In this document: positions 42,513 through 52,208 of the stretch, in pieces | Layout: each line of letters begins with the position of its first letter | Position numbering within the stretch: the stretch's first letter is position 1 | Source: Saprospiraceae bacterium | Lineage (GTDB): Bacteria > Bacteroidota > Bacteroidia > Chitinophagales > Saprospiraceae | Length of the DNA: 64,000 bases | Assembly: GCA_022841345.1 (NCBI GenBank) | Contig: JALHRR010000001.1 | Location: 285,610 to 349,609 of the forward strand | Direction: 5' to 3' | Notes under the pieces: model-generated | What the model saw: the letters and a program-made list of their open reading frames with translations, nothing else | Databases searched by the model: none | What the model was told of the DNA's origin: nothing | Translations under genes and position numbers: made by a program

Positions 42513-42923
42513 TTATTTCACTTCTATTCGAACAGCTGCAGGTTCAGCCGGGGTTTTTGAAGGTATGTGAATATCCAATATGCCGTTTTCCAATTTAGCC
42601 TGAATAGCAGAGGAATCCATTTTCTCATTTAAGTGAAATTGTATGCTCTTTTCATTCATATTGAATTCTTTATGGTAGGTTCTTGTTGCTTTATCTGATT
42701 CACCAGTAGCAGAAGGAACCGCCTTAATTGTCAATTGATCCTGCTTGGTGTCAATTTGGATTTCGTCTTTAGAAAATCCTGGCAGGGCAATTTCCAGATT
42801 CCATCCATTGTTATTATGTTTTACATTATAGGATGGTTTGTTTTGGACCGCTGTGGTACTTGCATGAGTATGATAGAAACCAAGTGGTCTTCTGGTGATG
42901 GGTTTGATGCTTGTGAAATACAT
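42513..42923 (-). CDS. Hsp20/alpha-crystallin small heat-shock protein, second paralogue
   Basis: A 136-residue protein with an alpha-crystallin domain at about 32-135 (NGWNLEIALPGFSKDEIQIDTKQDQLTI; KLENGILDIHIPSK). It is clearly paralogous to the downstream Hsp20 but with a different N-terminus (SIKPITRRPLGFYHTHAST) and no IxI tail, so the two may form mixed oligomers. It is the first gene of the pair; no clear TAnnTTTG box precedes it, consistent with a heat-shock sigma factor promoter (inference). Confidence 0.92.
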   Translation of the reverse strand: MYFTSIKPITRRPLGFYHTHASTTAVQNKPSYNVKHNNNGWNLEIALPGFSKDEIQIDTKQDQLTIKAVPSATGESDKATRTYHKEFNMNEKSIQFHLNEKMDSSAIQAKLENGILDIHIPSKTPAEPAAVRIEVK

Positions 42924-43083
42924 ATTTTTTTATTTTTTGATTACAAATAGTCCTGTTCAAATCCAATACCAAAGCCTGAATGCTGACAGTCAGTCAGTTG
43001 TATAAGACTTCATGGGTGACAATATGGCGCTAAGCGATAGAAAGTAGCGACAAAATGACAGCTTACCTTTATGTAATAGTGTA

Positions 43084-43115
43084 TTTGCTAAACAATAATT
43101 TTTTGAGTACATTTG
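43084..43115 (+). promoter_or_regulatory. Promoter TTTG-N20-TACATTTG
   Basis: TTTG (43084-43087), 20 bp, then TACATTTG (43108-43115), 19 bp before the ATG of the Mpo1-like gene. Confidence 0.8.
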
Positions 43116-43134
43116 AATATCTATATCTAACGCC

Positions 43135-43482
43135 ATGGAAAAACAGTATACTTCATTAAGGGAATTCTATCCTTACTATCTGACTGAGCATCAAAATTTC
43201 TCCAGTCAGGCACTGCATTTTGTAGGTACAGGATTGTTTATGGCAGCAGTAGTATATGCTATTGTGAGCGGGAATTATTGGTTTTTATTGCTGGGACCTG
43301 TAATAGCCTATACCTTTGCCTGGGTTGGGCATTTTTTCTTTGAAAGAAATAAACCTGCAACATTTAAATATCCCCTTTTCAGTTTGCTGTCTGACTTTAT
43401 TATGTGGTTTCACATTGTCACTTTCCAGCTACCCTCAAAGATGAAGGAGGCACGGAGAAGAATTTTTGGACAAGAGGCCTGA
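43135..43482 (+). CDS. Mpo1-like (DUF962) membrane protein
   Basis: A 115-residue protein with the DUF962 layout: FYPYYLTEHQNFSSQALHFVG, two short membrane segments (about 30-62), then WVGHFFFERNKPATFKYPLFSLLSDF and MWFHI. The conserved His residues (in TEHQN, LHFVG, GHFFFE) are the iron ligands of yeast Mpo1, a dioxygenase acting on 2-hydroxy fatty acids. Whether the bacterial protein does this is unknown. It has its own strong promoter. Confidence 0.87.
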   Translation: MEKQYTSLREFYPYYLTEHQNFSSQALHFVGTGLFMAAVVYAIVSGNYWFLLLGPVIAYTFAWVGHFFFERNKPATFKYPLFSLLSDFIMWFHIVTFQLPSKMKEARRRIFGQEA

Positions 43483-43613
43483 CAGACCTTCACCAGAATT
43501 CACAGCTCATTTCTGAGGTGATTTCTTTACTTTTGATTGATATCAAATTTCATTGGTAGTAATGGATTCATTGCTGTGAACTTACTTTTTAAATTTTTAC
43601 CGATACTAATTGC

Positions 43614-45608
43614 ATGGAGATACCTATATTAAATACGATTGGAATACTGCTTGGATTGGCTGTTGTTGTGTTATTGATATTTCGCAGATTTAAGCTTCCA
43701 ACGATCATTGGGTTTTTAATCACAGGTATTCTGGTTGGTCCTTCAGGATTGGGATTAGTAGCTCAAAGCCATGATATTGAAGTAATGGCAGAGCTCGGAA
43801 TAATACTGTTGCTCTTTATTATTGGTATGGAATTTTCTCTAAAATCCCTGATAAGTATCAAGAAAGCTGTTCTATTGGGGGGAAGTATTCAGGTTGGATT
43901 GACAATTTTGATTCCTGCCATTGTTTTCTTTTTGCTGGGCTTCAGATTGGAAGAAGCTGTGTTTATTGGATTCTTAATGGCATTGAGTTCTACTGCCATA
44001 GTCCTGAAATCTTTGCAGGATAGGGGAGAAATCAGCACTCCACATGGTAAAATAGCATTGGCTATTCTGATATTCCAGGATATTATAGTTGTTCCTATGA
44101 TGTTGCTCACGCCGCTGATTGCGGGGGAAAGTGATAATATTTGGTTGAGTCTTGGAGTACTGGCACTAAAAGCAATTGGGGTTATTGCTATTGTCATCAT
44201 CGGAGCGAGATATCTGGTTCCCCGATTGTTATATGAGGTAGCTAAGACAAAGAGCAAGGAACTTTTTTTATTGACAGTCATTACAATTTGCATTGTGACT
44301 GCGATGCTCACTTCGTCTGTTGGGCTTTCACTGGCATTGGGTGCCTTTATGGCAGGATTGGTGATATCGGAGTCTGAATATAGCCATCAGGCCGTGGGTA
44401 TTGTACTGCCATTCAGAGAAATTTTCAGTAGTATATTTTTCATTTCCATAGGTATGCTTCTGGACATTGGATTTACCTGGAATCACTTAATTCCCATATT
44501 AGGATTTACGGCAGTCATTTTATTTTTAAAGGGAAGCATTGCTACCATCGCCGGAATCATGCTCAAGTATCCCCCAAGGACAGCTTTTCATGCGGGTATA
44601 TTGTTATTTCAAGTCGGTGAATTTGCATTTATATTATCTATCGTTGGTCTGGAGTATGATTTGATTTCAGGAGATATTTACCAGTATTTTCTGGCAATTT
44701 CTATTTTATCCATGGCAGCTACACCCATTATCATACCCCGGATTGACCAGATTGTTATTAAGTTGCTAAACCTGCAAATAGTGCGACCCATCAATAATTT
44801 ATCCAATCGAATTACACCGGATAATATTGAAGAAGGAGAAGCCAAAGAAGATCATCTGGTGATTATCGGATATGGTATAAATGGAAAAAATGTTGCCCGC
44901 GCTGCCAGATTTGCAAATGTTCCATACATCATTGTAGAGCTTAATGCGGACACTGTCAAAGAGGAACGTGCCAAAGGTGAGTCCATTATTTTTGGGGACG
45001 CGATACATGACATTATTTTGGAACATGCTTATATTCATAAGGCAAGAGTTGTAGTGGTGGCTATCTCAGACCCGGAGGCCACAAAAAAAATTATTTCAAA
45101 CATCCGCTCTGTTTCTCAGACAATCCATATAATCATCCGAACCAGATTTGTAAAAGATATTGAAGAAAATATTTTGTTGGGAGCAGACGAAGTCATACCG
45201 GAAGAATTTGAAACTTCTATTCAGATATTTTCAAGGGTATTAAGACGATACTTCGTGACACTGGATGATATACAAGCTCTGGTTACTGAAATAAGGGAGT
45301 CAAATTATGAATTTCTGAGACCGGACCATGAATTGAAAAGTATTCGAAACTCTGTGTTTTCCGGATTCAATGTCTCTGCTATCAGAATTGAGAATTCAAA
45401 TAATAGTATAGTAGGCAAACCATTGTCTGAATCAAATATCAGAGCCAGATTTGGAGTGAATATTATTGCATTGCACCGGGGCAAAGAAATATTGGAAGAC
45501 CTCAATCCTACCACAAGCATTCAAAATGATGATATCGCATATGTAGTGGGACCCACAGAAAAAATCTCTGAATTTGCCAGGGAAGTATGCATTTCGCTCA
45601 AAAACTAA
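43614..45608 (+). CDS. CPA2-family cation:proton antiporter with TrkA domains (KefB-like)
   Basis: A 664-residue protein. Residues 1-385 form the twelve or so membrane segments of a CPA2/KefB-type exchanger, including GFLMALSSTAIVLKSL and LAILIFQDIIVVPMML. A TrkA-N/RCK domain follows (HLVIIGYGINGKNVARAA, NAD-binding GxGxxG form), then a TrkA-C domain at about 575-660. It probably exchanges K+ or Na+ for H+ at the inner membrane, gated by nucleotide binding to the RCK ring. No KefF-type ancillary gene is adjacent. Confidence 0.92.
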   Translation: MEIPILNTIGILLGLAVVVLLIFRRFKLPTIIGFLITGILVGPSGLGLVAQSHDIEVMAELGIILLLFIIGMEFSLKSLISIKKAVLLGGSIQVGLTILIPAIVFFLLGFRLEEAVFIGFLMALSSTAIVLKSLQDRGEISTPHGKIALAILIFQDIIVVPMMLLTPLIAGESDNIWLSLGVLALKAIGVIAIVIIGARYLVPRLLYEVAKTKSKELFLLTVITICIVTAMLTSSVGLSLALGAFMAGLVISESEYSHQAVGIVLPFREIFSSIFFISIGMLLDIGFTWNHLIPILGFTAVILFLKGSIATIAGIMLKYPPRTAFHAGILLFQVGEFAFILSIVGLEYDLISGDIYQYFLAISILSMAATPIIIPRIDQIVIKLLNLQIVRPINNLSNRITPDNIEEGEAKEDHLVIIGYGINGKNVARAARFANVPYIIVELNADTVKEERAKGESIIFGDAIHDIILEHAYIHKARVVVVAISDPEATKKIISNIRSVSQTIHIIIRTRFVKDIEENILLGADEVIPEEFETSIQIFSRVLRRYFVTLDDIQALVTEIRESNYEFLRPDHELKSIRNSVFSGFNVSAIRIENSNNSIVGKPLSESNIRARFGVNIIALHRGKEILEDLNPTTSIQNDDIAYVVGPTEKISEFAREVCISLKN

Positions 45609-45633
45609 TGGATACCAAAACTGTTTGAAGGAC

Positions 45634-46041
45634 ATGCCCATTTCATCCAAGCATATCATTTTATTTGACGGGTTTTGTGTCTTATGCAATTCTTCAGTTC
45701 ATTGGTTGTTGCGTCATGACAATCGTGAATTATTCATGTTTGCACCTCTTCAGTCGAGGGCCGGGAATGAGCTCTCTTTACAATACAATTTGCCGGACAA
45801 GATTGAGACTGTAATCATGATCACTCCTGAAGGTGAAACCATCACTCATTCTGATGTCATGTTGGAAGCTTTTAAATTATTGGGAGGGGGGTATAAAATG
45901 CTATCCTGGTTTTCATGGATTCCAAAGGGATTCAGAGATGGGGTGTACCGCATCATTGCCCGATACCGGTATAGGTGGTTTGGAAAAAAGGATGCTTGTA
46001 TGATTCCCGATCCGAAGTGGAGAGCACGATTTTTGGATTGA
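45634..46041 (+). CDS. DCC family thiol-disulfide oxidoreductase-like protein (DUF393)
   Basis: The start at 45634 (MPISSKHIILFDGFC) avoids overlap with the antiporter gene and puts the family signature first; 20 more codons upstream are possible. The 135-residue protein has FDGFCVLCNSSVHWLLRHD, with the CxxC pair, and APLQSRAGNEL. Members are thioredoxin-like but their role is largely unknown. It follows the antiporter gene by 25 bp and converges with the sensor-kinase gene. Confidence 0.88.
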   Translation: MPISSKHIILFDGFCVLCNSSVHWLLRHDNRELFMFAPLQSRAGNELSLQYNLPDKIETVIMITPEGETITHSDVMLEAFKLLGGGYKMLSWFSWIPKGFRDGVYRIIARYRYRWFGKKDACMIPDPKWRARFLD

Positions 46042-46076
46042 TTAAAAGTATCAGTAATCATTAAATATTTCCTGAA

Positions 46077-49055
46077 TTAAAGCAATTCATAAAAAGTCAG
46101 TGTCACAATAGTGCCGCCACCCGGATTATCACTTATTTCCAGATTGATTTTATGTCCCATTTGATTGAGAATTTTAATTCTTTCATTGGCAAGATCTCCT
46201 CCCATTGATTTATGGGTTTTAATGGATCTACTTTGAAATTCTTTAGCAGCAGCTCTGCCAATTCCATTATCCGAGATGCTTATTTTGTATCCGAAATCAG
46301 AAATCCTGCTTACTTTGAGCAGCAGGCGACCATTGCTGGATCCACTGTATAACAAACCGTATTTGATTGCATTTTCTACAAATGGCTGAACCATCATGGG
46401 TGGAATACTGAAATTTTCCAGATTGAGCCCCTCTTCAATCTCTACAAAGTATTCGAATCGATCCGGATAGTTAAATTGTTCAAGATGAACGAAAGTGTTT
46501 ATCAGACTAATTTCCTCCTTCAAAGGGATAGTTTGATTGCTGTCATACTCATCAAATGAATTACCCGCTACAGAAGCATTCAAAAATTGTCGGATCATAG
46601 TACCGAATTCTGCCAAATACTGTCCTGCCAGTTTGGTATCGTTTTTCATGACAAGATTCTGGACTGATGCAAGCACATTAAAAACAAAATGAGGATTCAT
46701 TTGCGCCTGTAAAGCCTGTACTCTTAGAAACCTTGCTTCCTTTTCCAGCCTTATTTGTTTAGACGAAGCTCTTCTGTACAGAAATATTAAGATCAAAATT
46801 GCAAATAAAATCAGTGAAATTAGCACCGCAACATAATATGGAAATGTTGGCCAGTTTTTGAATGGAGCTTTGATTCGAATCGGAACGCTGGCAATTTGCA
46901 AATCTGACAATCCTGCATTCATCGATTTTGCCTTCACATGAAAGACATAATTCCCGTTTGGCAAGTTTTCATAAAGTGAATAGCGAAATGTAGTCCAGGG
47001 CTTCCAGTCTGAGTCAACCCCCTCCAGCTTATAAGCAAACTCAGTAGAGGAAGGTCTGTAATGCCCAACAGCTTCATAAACTATGCTGAGGTTATTTTCA
47101 TGAATAAGCAATCGATCATTACTCAAAGCATTAAATCCTAATTGAAACTCATTAATTCTTTGAATGACGGGTTGTAGTTCCAGTGAAGAAAATGGGTCAG
47201 CCTGAGGCTCAAATCTAACTAAGTTGTCAATGCATCCTATCCATATATTTCCGGAGCTGTCTTTCACCACAGAATTGACTGTATCTTCTCCAAGAAATCC
47301 TGAAGCCTGATTAAAGAGCTTATATCTGATAATTCCTTTCTGTAAGTAAGCCTTATAGTCAAACTGAAAGAGCCCATCCGGATTCCCTATCCATAAATAT
47401 TCATCGTCAGTCTGGGTAATGGAACTACAATAAATAGGCATCTCATTCCGGGTCACTGAAATCAGACTATCATTTGTTTCGTCTAAAATGCACAATCCAC
47501 TCGCAGTTCCTAACCATATCCTGCCTTCTTTATCATGAGCCATAGAAACTACGCCTCCTTTAATGTATTCAGGATGACTGGAATTGGTAAAATTGTAAAT
47601 CACTTTTTTGGTGTCAGGATCAAAACATGTGAGGCCATTATTACTGCCCAGCCAATATCTGTTTTTTTTATCCTGAGCTATGCTGATGATATATTTATTT
47701 GGATGGATGCCATTTTTTTGTCCAAATTTTTCAATAATTTTTCCATCTTTTATTACCATAATTCCATTGGTGACACCGCAAACGATAGTATTTCTGACAG
47801 TATCTGCATGAGTAATCAAGGAAGGGCCGGAAGGCTCAGAAAAAATAGGTCTTAGCTTACCTGATTTATACTCAATAACTCCTTCTGAAAAAGGAAAATA
47901 GCCTGTATTGCTTATAAAAGATCCTCCCGGATAAAATGAATAATGGCTTAGATTCTTATTGAGTTTGATATTTATCTCCTGATAAAGCATTGTAAGATCC
48001 ACTTCCTCAGTGAAATCCTCTCTGACTTTATAAAGTCTGGAAGGAAAATACCCGCCGGCAAAAATTGTATCATTAGGTCCCCTTGCCAACATCCATGTAT
48101 TTTTTACTTCTTCATAGTTTTTAAACGATTCACCAAACAGTTGATAGAAGGCATCCGTGCCGGCAAAGAAAAAATCTTTGTTGGAAGAAATAATATAATC
48201 CTTTCCGGATTCTATATTTTGAAATAGTTCGACCACTTTGTTTAATTCACTGTTATACCGGTAAATTTTGCCTCCTCCTGAAACGAAGTATGAATGATGA
48301 AAGCTCTTATGGATGCGCGGGATTCCAGACTCAATCTCTGCCAGTAATTCTAATTTACCGTCCTGAAATAAATAGTATTTTCTGTTGTCTCCCTGAAGAT
48401 GAGAAATGTAGTTGTGTTCCAGGGATGTCAAAAATTCTATTTTATCGTTTGTAGAAAATTGATCTTCCAGATAGCTGGAATCGATCAGGATATCATTTTT
48501 AATGCTGAATAATGTATTAGCTTGAATTACCAACCATTTATCTTCTGTTTTGTCATAATGATAATGGGCAGGTAAAGAGTCATTAATCAGCGATTGAAAG
48601 GGGGAAGACTGTTGAAGTTTTTCATTTTTTAATTCAAAAAATTGTCCATTATGATTGAGGTGTAATTCTCCATAATTATTAAATCCCATTGAACATTCTC
48701 CAATAAATTCACAGAAATTTTTACAATTGTATCTGAACCATGTGACACCATCGAAGCAGGTTAATCCTGTCTGAGTCAATACCCACATATCCCCGGCTTC
48801 ATCTTCTATGATTCCACAGATCCGCTGATCAGGGAGACCGCTCTTCAATCCGAAGTTTTTAAATTCTTCCCCATTAAATCTGCTGATTCCTGCTTTCGTC
48901 CCTATCCATAGGTAAGCTCTGCTATCCTGATACAGGCATGTAATCTGATTGTGGACCAGACCATCCTGGGTTGTAAATTTCCTCATAGGAAAATCCTGAG
49001 CCTGCAAAGCAAACGCTATGAGACTTCCCAGAAAGATTAAAAAACTCCTGAACAT
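46077..49055 (-). CDS. Two-component-regulator propeller sensor with LytS-type histidine kinase
   Basis: A 992-residue protein: signal peptide (MFRSFLIFLGSLIAFALQAQ); a long N-terminal series of Reg_prop blades (QDGLVHNQITCLYQDSRAYLWIGTKAGISRFNG and later repeats), forming two seven-bladed periplasmic propellers; a Y_Y_Y domain (about 640-720); one membrane segment (about 730-755); a His_kinase domain with phospho-acceptor His789 in MNPHFVFNVLASVQ; and a GHKL ATPase (FVENAIKYGLL; DNGIGRAAAKE). LytTR-type response regulators normally act with this class, but none is adjacent. Likely senses an extracellular ligand. Confidence 0.92.
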   Translation of the reverse strand: MFRSFLIFLGSLIAFALQAQDFPMRKFTTQDGLVHNQITCLYQDSRAYLWIGTKAGISRFNGEEFKNFGLKSGLPDQRICGIIEDEAGDMWVLTQTGLTCFDGVTWFRYNCKNFCEFIGECSMGFNNYGELHLNHNGQFFELKNEKLQQSSPFQSLINDSLPAHYHYDKTEDKWLVIQANTLFSIKNDILIDSSYLEDQFSTNDKIEFLTSLEHNYISHLQGDNRKYYLFQDGKLELLAEIESGIPRIHKSFHHSYFVSGGGKIYRYNSELNKVVELFQNIESGKDYIISSNKDFFFAGTDAFYQLFGESFKNYEEVKNTWMLARGPNDTIFAGGYFPSRLYKVREDFTEEVDLTMLYQEINIKLNKNLSHYSFYPGGSFISNTGYFPFSEGVIEYKSGKLRPIFSEPSGPSLITHADTVRNTIVCGVTNGIMVIKDGKIIEKFGQKNGIHPNKYIISIAQDKKNRYWLGSNNGLTCFDPDTKKVIYNFTNSSHPEYIKGGVVSMAHDKEGRIWLGTASGLCILDETNDSLISVTRNEMPIYCSSITQTDDEYLWIGNPDGLFQFDYKAYLQKGIIRYKLFNQASGFLGEDTVNSVVKDSSGNIWIGCIDNLVRFEPQADPFSSLELQPVIQRINEFQLGFNALSNDRLLIHENNLSIVYEAVGHYRPSSTEFAYKLEGVDSDWKPWTTFRYSLYENLPNGNYVFHVKAKSMNAGLSDLQIASVPIRIKAPFKNWPTFPYYVAVLISLILFAILILIFLYRRASSKQIRLEKEARFLRVQALQAQMNPHFVFNVLASVQNLVMKNDTKLAGQYLAEFGTMIRQFLNASVAGNSFDEYDSNQTIPLKEEISLINTFVHLEQFNYPDRFEYFVEIEEGLNLENFSIPPMMVQPFVENAIKYGLLYSGSSNGRLLLKVSRISDFGYKISISDNGIGRAAAKEFQSRSIKTHKSMGGDLANERIKILNQMGHKINLEISDNPGGGTIVTLTFYELL

Positions 49056-49141
49056 GAATTAGCCCACATTTAAATACCTGAAAATAACATTTGAGGCGAT
49101 ATTTTGCGATAAATCGGGATTGTTATTCTTGTGGTCCGGGG

Positions 49142-49172
49142 AAAAAGCCGGAACAGAGTTGTCCCGGCTTTA
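49142..49172 (-). terminator. Terminator of the outer-membrane barrel gene
   Basis: On the minus strand AAGCCGG (49170-49164) pairs with CCGGCTT (49151-49145) followed by TTT. It begins 11 bp after the stop codon of the barrel gene at 49181. Confidence 0.7.
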
Positions 49173-49180
49173 CTATTTAT

Positions 49181-49777
49181 TTAGAAATTGTAAATATATC
49201 CAATAGCAAATCGGTGATAAGAAACTGATAAATCAGCTGATGCTATATTCAAAACAGATTCCTCTGCAGTAGGTGTCTTACCATTGATGTTGAAGCTGTA
49301 AGAAAGATTGAACCCACCAATAGTGAAACCAAGCTCAGCATTCGCACCAAGTCCCAATCTACTTGCTCCTGCTGTTTCTACATTATTTACAATGATTGTT
49401 GGTTCCTCGACATTGGCAAGTCCCACTCCAAGTCCAACGTATGGTTTAAAATTACCGGTCATAAACTTGTACCATCCTTTCACTACGAAAGCATTCAGAC
49501 CATAAGCAGTAAGACCCAAAAAGCCGCTTGCACCTTCGACATCCAAAGCTACAGTAACTGCACTTGAATATTCAATACCTGCACTCAGTTTATCTGTAAA
49601 CTGGTAACCTGCAAGCAAATTGTATGCGAAACCTCCCTTAGCATATTCTGAAAAATCACCAATTGGGCTCGCATATCCCAGGTTGGCTCCACCAAATAAC
49701 TTGCCGGCATCAAATTGTGCTTTTGCCGTAACCAATGAGAAAGCAATAAATGAAATTAATAGTAAATACCTCTTCAT
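49181..49777 (-). CDS. Outer-membrane beta-barrel protein
   Basis: A 198-residue protein with a signal peptide (MKRYLLLISFIAFSLVTAKA) and a mature part of alternating hydrophobic strands and Gly/aromatic residues (GGANLGYASPIGDFSEY; LLAGYQFTDKLSAGIEYSSA; YKFMTGNFKPYVGLGVGLANV), ending in RFAIGYIYNF with the terminal aromatic typical of outer-membrane insertion. It fits small eight-stranded OmpW/PorT-like barrels. Function unknown. A terminator follows. Confidence 0.87.
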   Translation of the reverse strand: MKRYLLLISFIAFSLVTAKAQFDAGKLFGGANLGYASPIGDFSEYAKGGFAYNLLAGYQFTDKLSAGIEYSSAVTVALDVEGASGFLGLTAYGLNAFVVKGWYKFMTGNFKPYVGLGVGLANVEEPTIIVNNVETAGASRLGLGANAELGFTIGGFNLSYSFNINGKTPTAEESVLNIASADLSVSYHRFAIGYIYNF

Positions 49778-50359
49778 GTTGTTGTGGTTTTAAAAATGAA
49801 AAATTAATGGATAAATCAATATGATTGTGTTGATGAGAATTTTATGAATTGAATTGACAAATGCTATGGATGCTATTGAAATAACATCCAATCAGAATGA
49901 AAGCAAAAACAAAGCATTTGAAAAAGCAGGGGTTCTCATTTAAAATTTGAACCGCAAAAGATTAATTATCAGGAAGTTATATGTAAATAATTCCAGTGTG
50001 CGATAACATTAGGTGGCAAAAATGAGATAATTTTTCATAAAATGAACACATTGAAGGTATTATTTAAATAAAAACTGCTGTCTAAATGATAATTTTCAAC
50101 GAGCCCAAAATGTAGAATATAATTTATTTTAACCACAAGTCTGGGTTAAAAAATTTCACAATTCCCTGATATACAATGATTAAAACGATTAACGATCTTT
50201 ACTGGAGGGTTCAGGTTCAGGAGTTATTTTGAATGCATTTTCTGCTTTAAATTTCATCAATTCTGTCGGACTAAGCCTGTCAAATCGGATAAAAGAAGAA
50301 CAAGTTATGATTACATTTGTGGAACAAAGGCGATACAGCCTGTAAAAATGGAGTTTAAG
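49778..50359. other. 582-bp gap before nadE
   Basis: AT-rich. TTTAACC/GGTTAAA (50128-50134, 50144-50150) can form a 7-bp stem. TACATTTG at 50312-50319 is a -7 box 40 bp before the nadE ATG. A 22-residue frame on the minus strand (50189-50257) is too short to support. No other gene is seen. Confidence 0.5.
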
Positions 50360-51997
50360 ATGCAGATTACACTGGCACAACTTGATTTTATCATTGGTGA
50401 TTTTGAAGGAAATACAAGCAAAATATTAACTGCAGTGACTGAAGCAAAACAAGCAGGATCTGACCTGATTTGTTTTAGCGAGTTGAGTATTTGCGGATAT
50501 CCACCCAGAGATTTTCTGGAATTTGAAGATTTTATAAGAAGATGTAAGCTTGCTCTTGAACAAATTGCGGCACATTCTCATGATATCGGAATAGTCGTAG
50601 GTGTACCGCTAATTAATCCTGTTCCCGAGGGGAAAGATTTGTATAATTCTGCAGTGTTTTTATATGAAGGTAAAATTCTGCATACTTACCATAAATGCCT
50701 TTTGCCCACCTACGATATCTTTGATGAATACAGATATTTCGAACCGGGCACTGAATTTAACATAGTTGAATTTAAAGGAAAGAGAATTGCGCTGACTATA
50801 TGTGAAGACATTTGGAATATTGGAAATGAAAATCCCTTGTATATCAATTGTCCAATGGATGTGCTCATTCTCCAGAATCCGGATTTTGTACTGAACCTTT
50901 CAGCTTCTCCGTTTGCCTGGAATCATTCTGTGAACAGACTCAATATTATCAGGACTAATGTGGAGAGATATAATGTTCCATTTTTCTATGTTAATCAGGT
51001 TGGGGCTCAGACTGAAATTCTGTTTGACGGCGGTTCAGTTGTCATGTCCGCAGACGCGAAGGTTTGGGATGAAATGCCATATTTTGAAAGCTGTGTGAGG
51101 CATTATCAATTGGATGAAGTAAGTAATTCTCCGGGACTCGGAGAGCAGGCGAAGGATAAGATAACATTGATTAGGCAAGCATTAGTATGTGGAATTAAAG
51201 GTTATTTTGAAAAGCTCGGCTTAAAAAAGGCCATTTTGGGGCTTTCCGGTGGAATTGATTCAGCAGTGACTTGCGCATTGGCAGTAGAAGCATTGGGAGC
51301 AGAAAATGTGAGAGGAGTAATGATGCCGAGTCCTTATTCCAGCGGCCACAGTGTGGATGATGCTGTGTCATTGGCAAAAAATCTGGGAATTCAATACGAT
51401 ATCGTGCCGATCAAATCTGTCTATGAGCCTTATCTGGAATTATTAAATCCACTATTTGAAGGAAAGCCATTTGATGTCACGGAAGAGAATATTCAGGCCA
51501 GAAACAGAGGAATGATCCTGATGGCCTTGAGCAATAAATGGGGCTATATCCTGCTGAATACGACAAATAAAAGTGAGATGGCTGTAGGATATGGCACGCT
51601 TTATGGAGACATGTGCGGAGGCTTATCAGTGTTGGGAGATGTCTATAAAATGGAAGTCTATGCCCTGGCAGAAGATATTAACAAGCACGCAGAAATCATT
51701 CCCCAAAACTCCATTGTAAAACCTCCATCTGCAGAACTCAGGCATGATCAAAAGGATAGCGACAGTCTTCCTCCATATCCATTGCTGGATGAAATTCTGT
51801 ATGAATATATTGAGCTCAGACAGGGCCCCAGGGAAATTATTGCCAATGGATTTGATGAAGCAACTGTGAGAAGAGTCTTGAAACTGGTGAATACGAATGA
51901 ATTCAAAAGGCATCAGACTGCACCGGTATTGAGGGTTTCTTCCAAAGCATTTGGAATGGGCAGGAGAATACCGATAGTGGGGAAGTATTTGAGTTGA
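50360..51997 (+). CDS. nadE: Glutamine-dependent NAD+ synthetase
   Basis: The start at 50360 (MQITLAQLDFIIGDFEGN) is the conserved N-terminus; an in-frame ATG four codons upstream is possible. The 545-residue protein has an N-terminal nitrilase-type glutaminase (Glu in FSELSICGYPPRDF, Lys in HKCLLPTYDIFDEYRYF, Cys in LTICEDIWN) and a C-terminal synthetase (LGLSGGIDSAVTCALA; LLNTTNKSEMAVGYGTLYGDMCGGL). It makes NAD from nicotinate adenine dinucleotide with glutamine as the ammonia source. The window's 3-hydroxyanthranilate dioxygenase could feed the same pool through quinolinate. Confidence 0.97.
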   Translation: MQITLAQLDFIIGDFEGNTSKILTAVTEAKQAGSDLICFSELSICGYPPRDFLEFEDFIRRCKLALEQIAAHSHDIGIVVGVPLINPVPEGKDLYNSAVFLYEGKILHTYHKCLLPTYDIFDEYRYFEPGTEFNIVEFKGKRIALTICEDIWNIGNENPLYINCPMDVLILQNPDFVLNLSASPFAWNHSVNRLNIIRTNVERYNVPFFYVNQVGAQTEILFDGGSVVMSADAKVWDEMPYFESCVRHYQLDEVSNSPGLGEQAKDKITLIRQALVCGIKGYFEKLGLKKAILGLSGGIDSAVTCALAVEALGAENVRGVMMPSPYSSGHSVDDAVSLAKNLGIQYDIVPIKSVYEPYLELLNPLFEGKPFDVTEENIQARNRGMILMALSNKWGYILLNTTNKSEMAVGYGTLYGDMCGGLSVLGDVYKMEVYALAEDINKHAEIIPQNSIVKPPSAELRHDQKDSDSLPPYPLLDEILYEYIELRQGPREIIANGFDEATVRRVLKLVNTNEFKRHQTAPVLRVSSKAFGMGRRIPIVGKYLS

Positions 51998-52208
51998 AAC
52001 TTTTGTGCGATGTAAAAATGAAGACGCGTAGACCCCTGAAATCGAATCTGGATACGGTTAAGCGGTTAAGCGAATAAGCGAAGTGTGAGTGGGTGTGTGA
52101 GCAAAGAGATTTTTTGAAATTATAGAATGATTCCCGGCTTTATCCTTTGCGGTGATCATCTTCCTGCAAATCAAAAATACAGGAATAACGAAGGCAATGC
52201 TTTCATCA

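Noticed and set aside
50189..50380. Small minus-strand gene upstream of nadE
   Set aside because: Only the last 22 residues look protein-like; no promoter or conserved start could be seen, and it overlaps the nadE start region.
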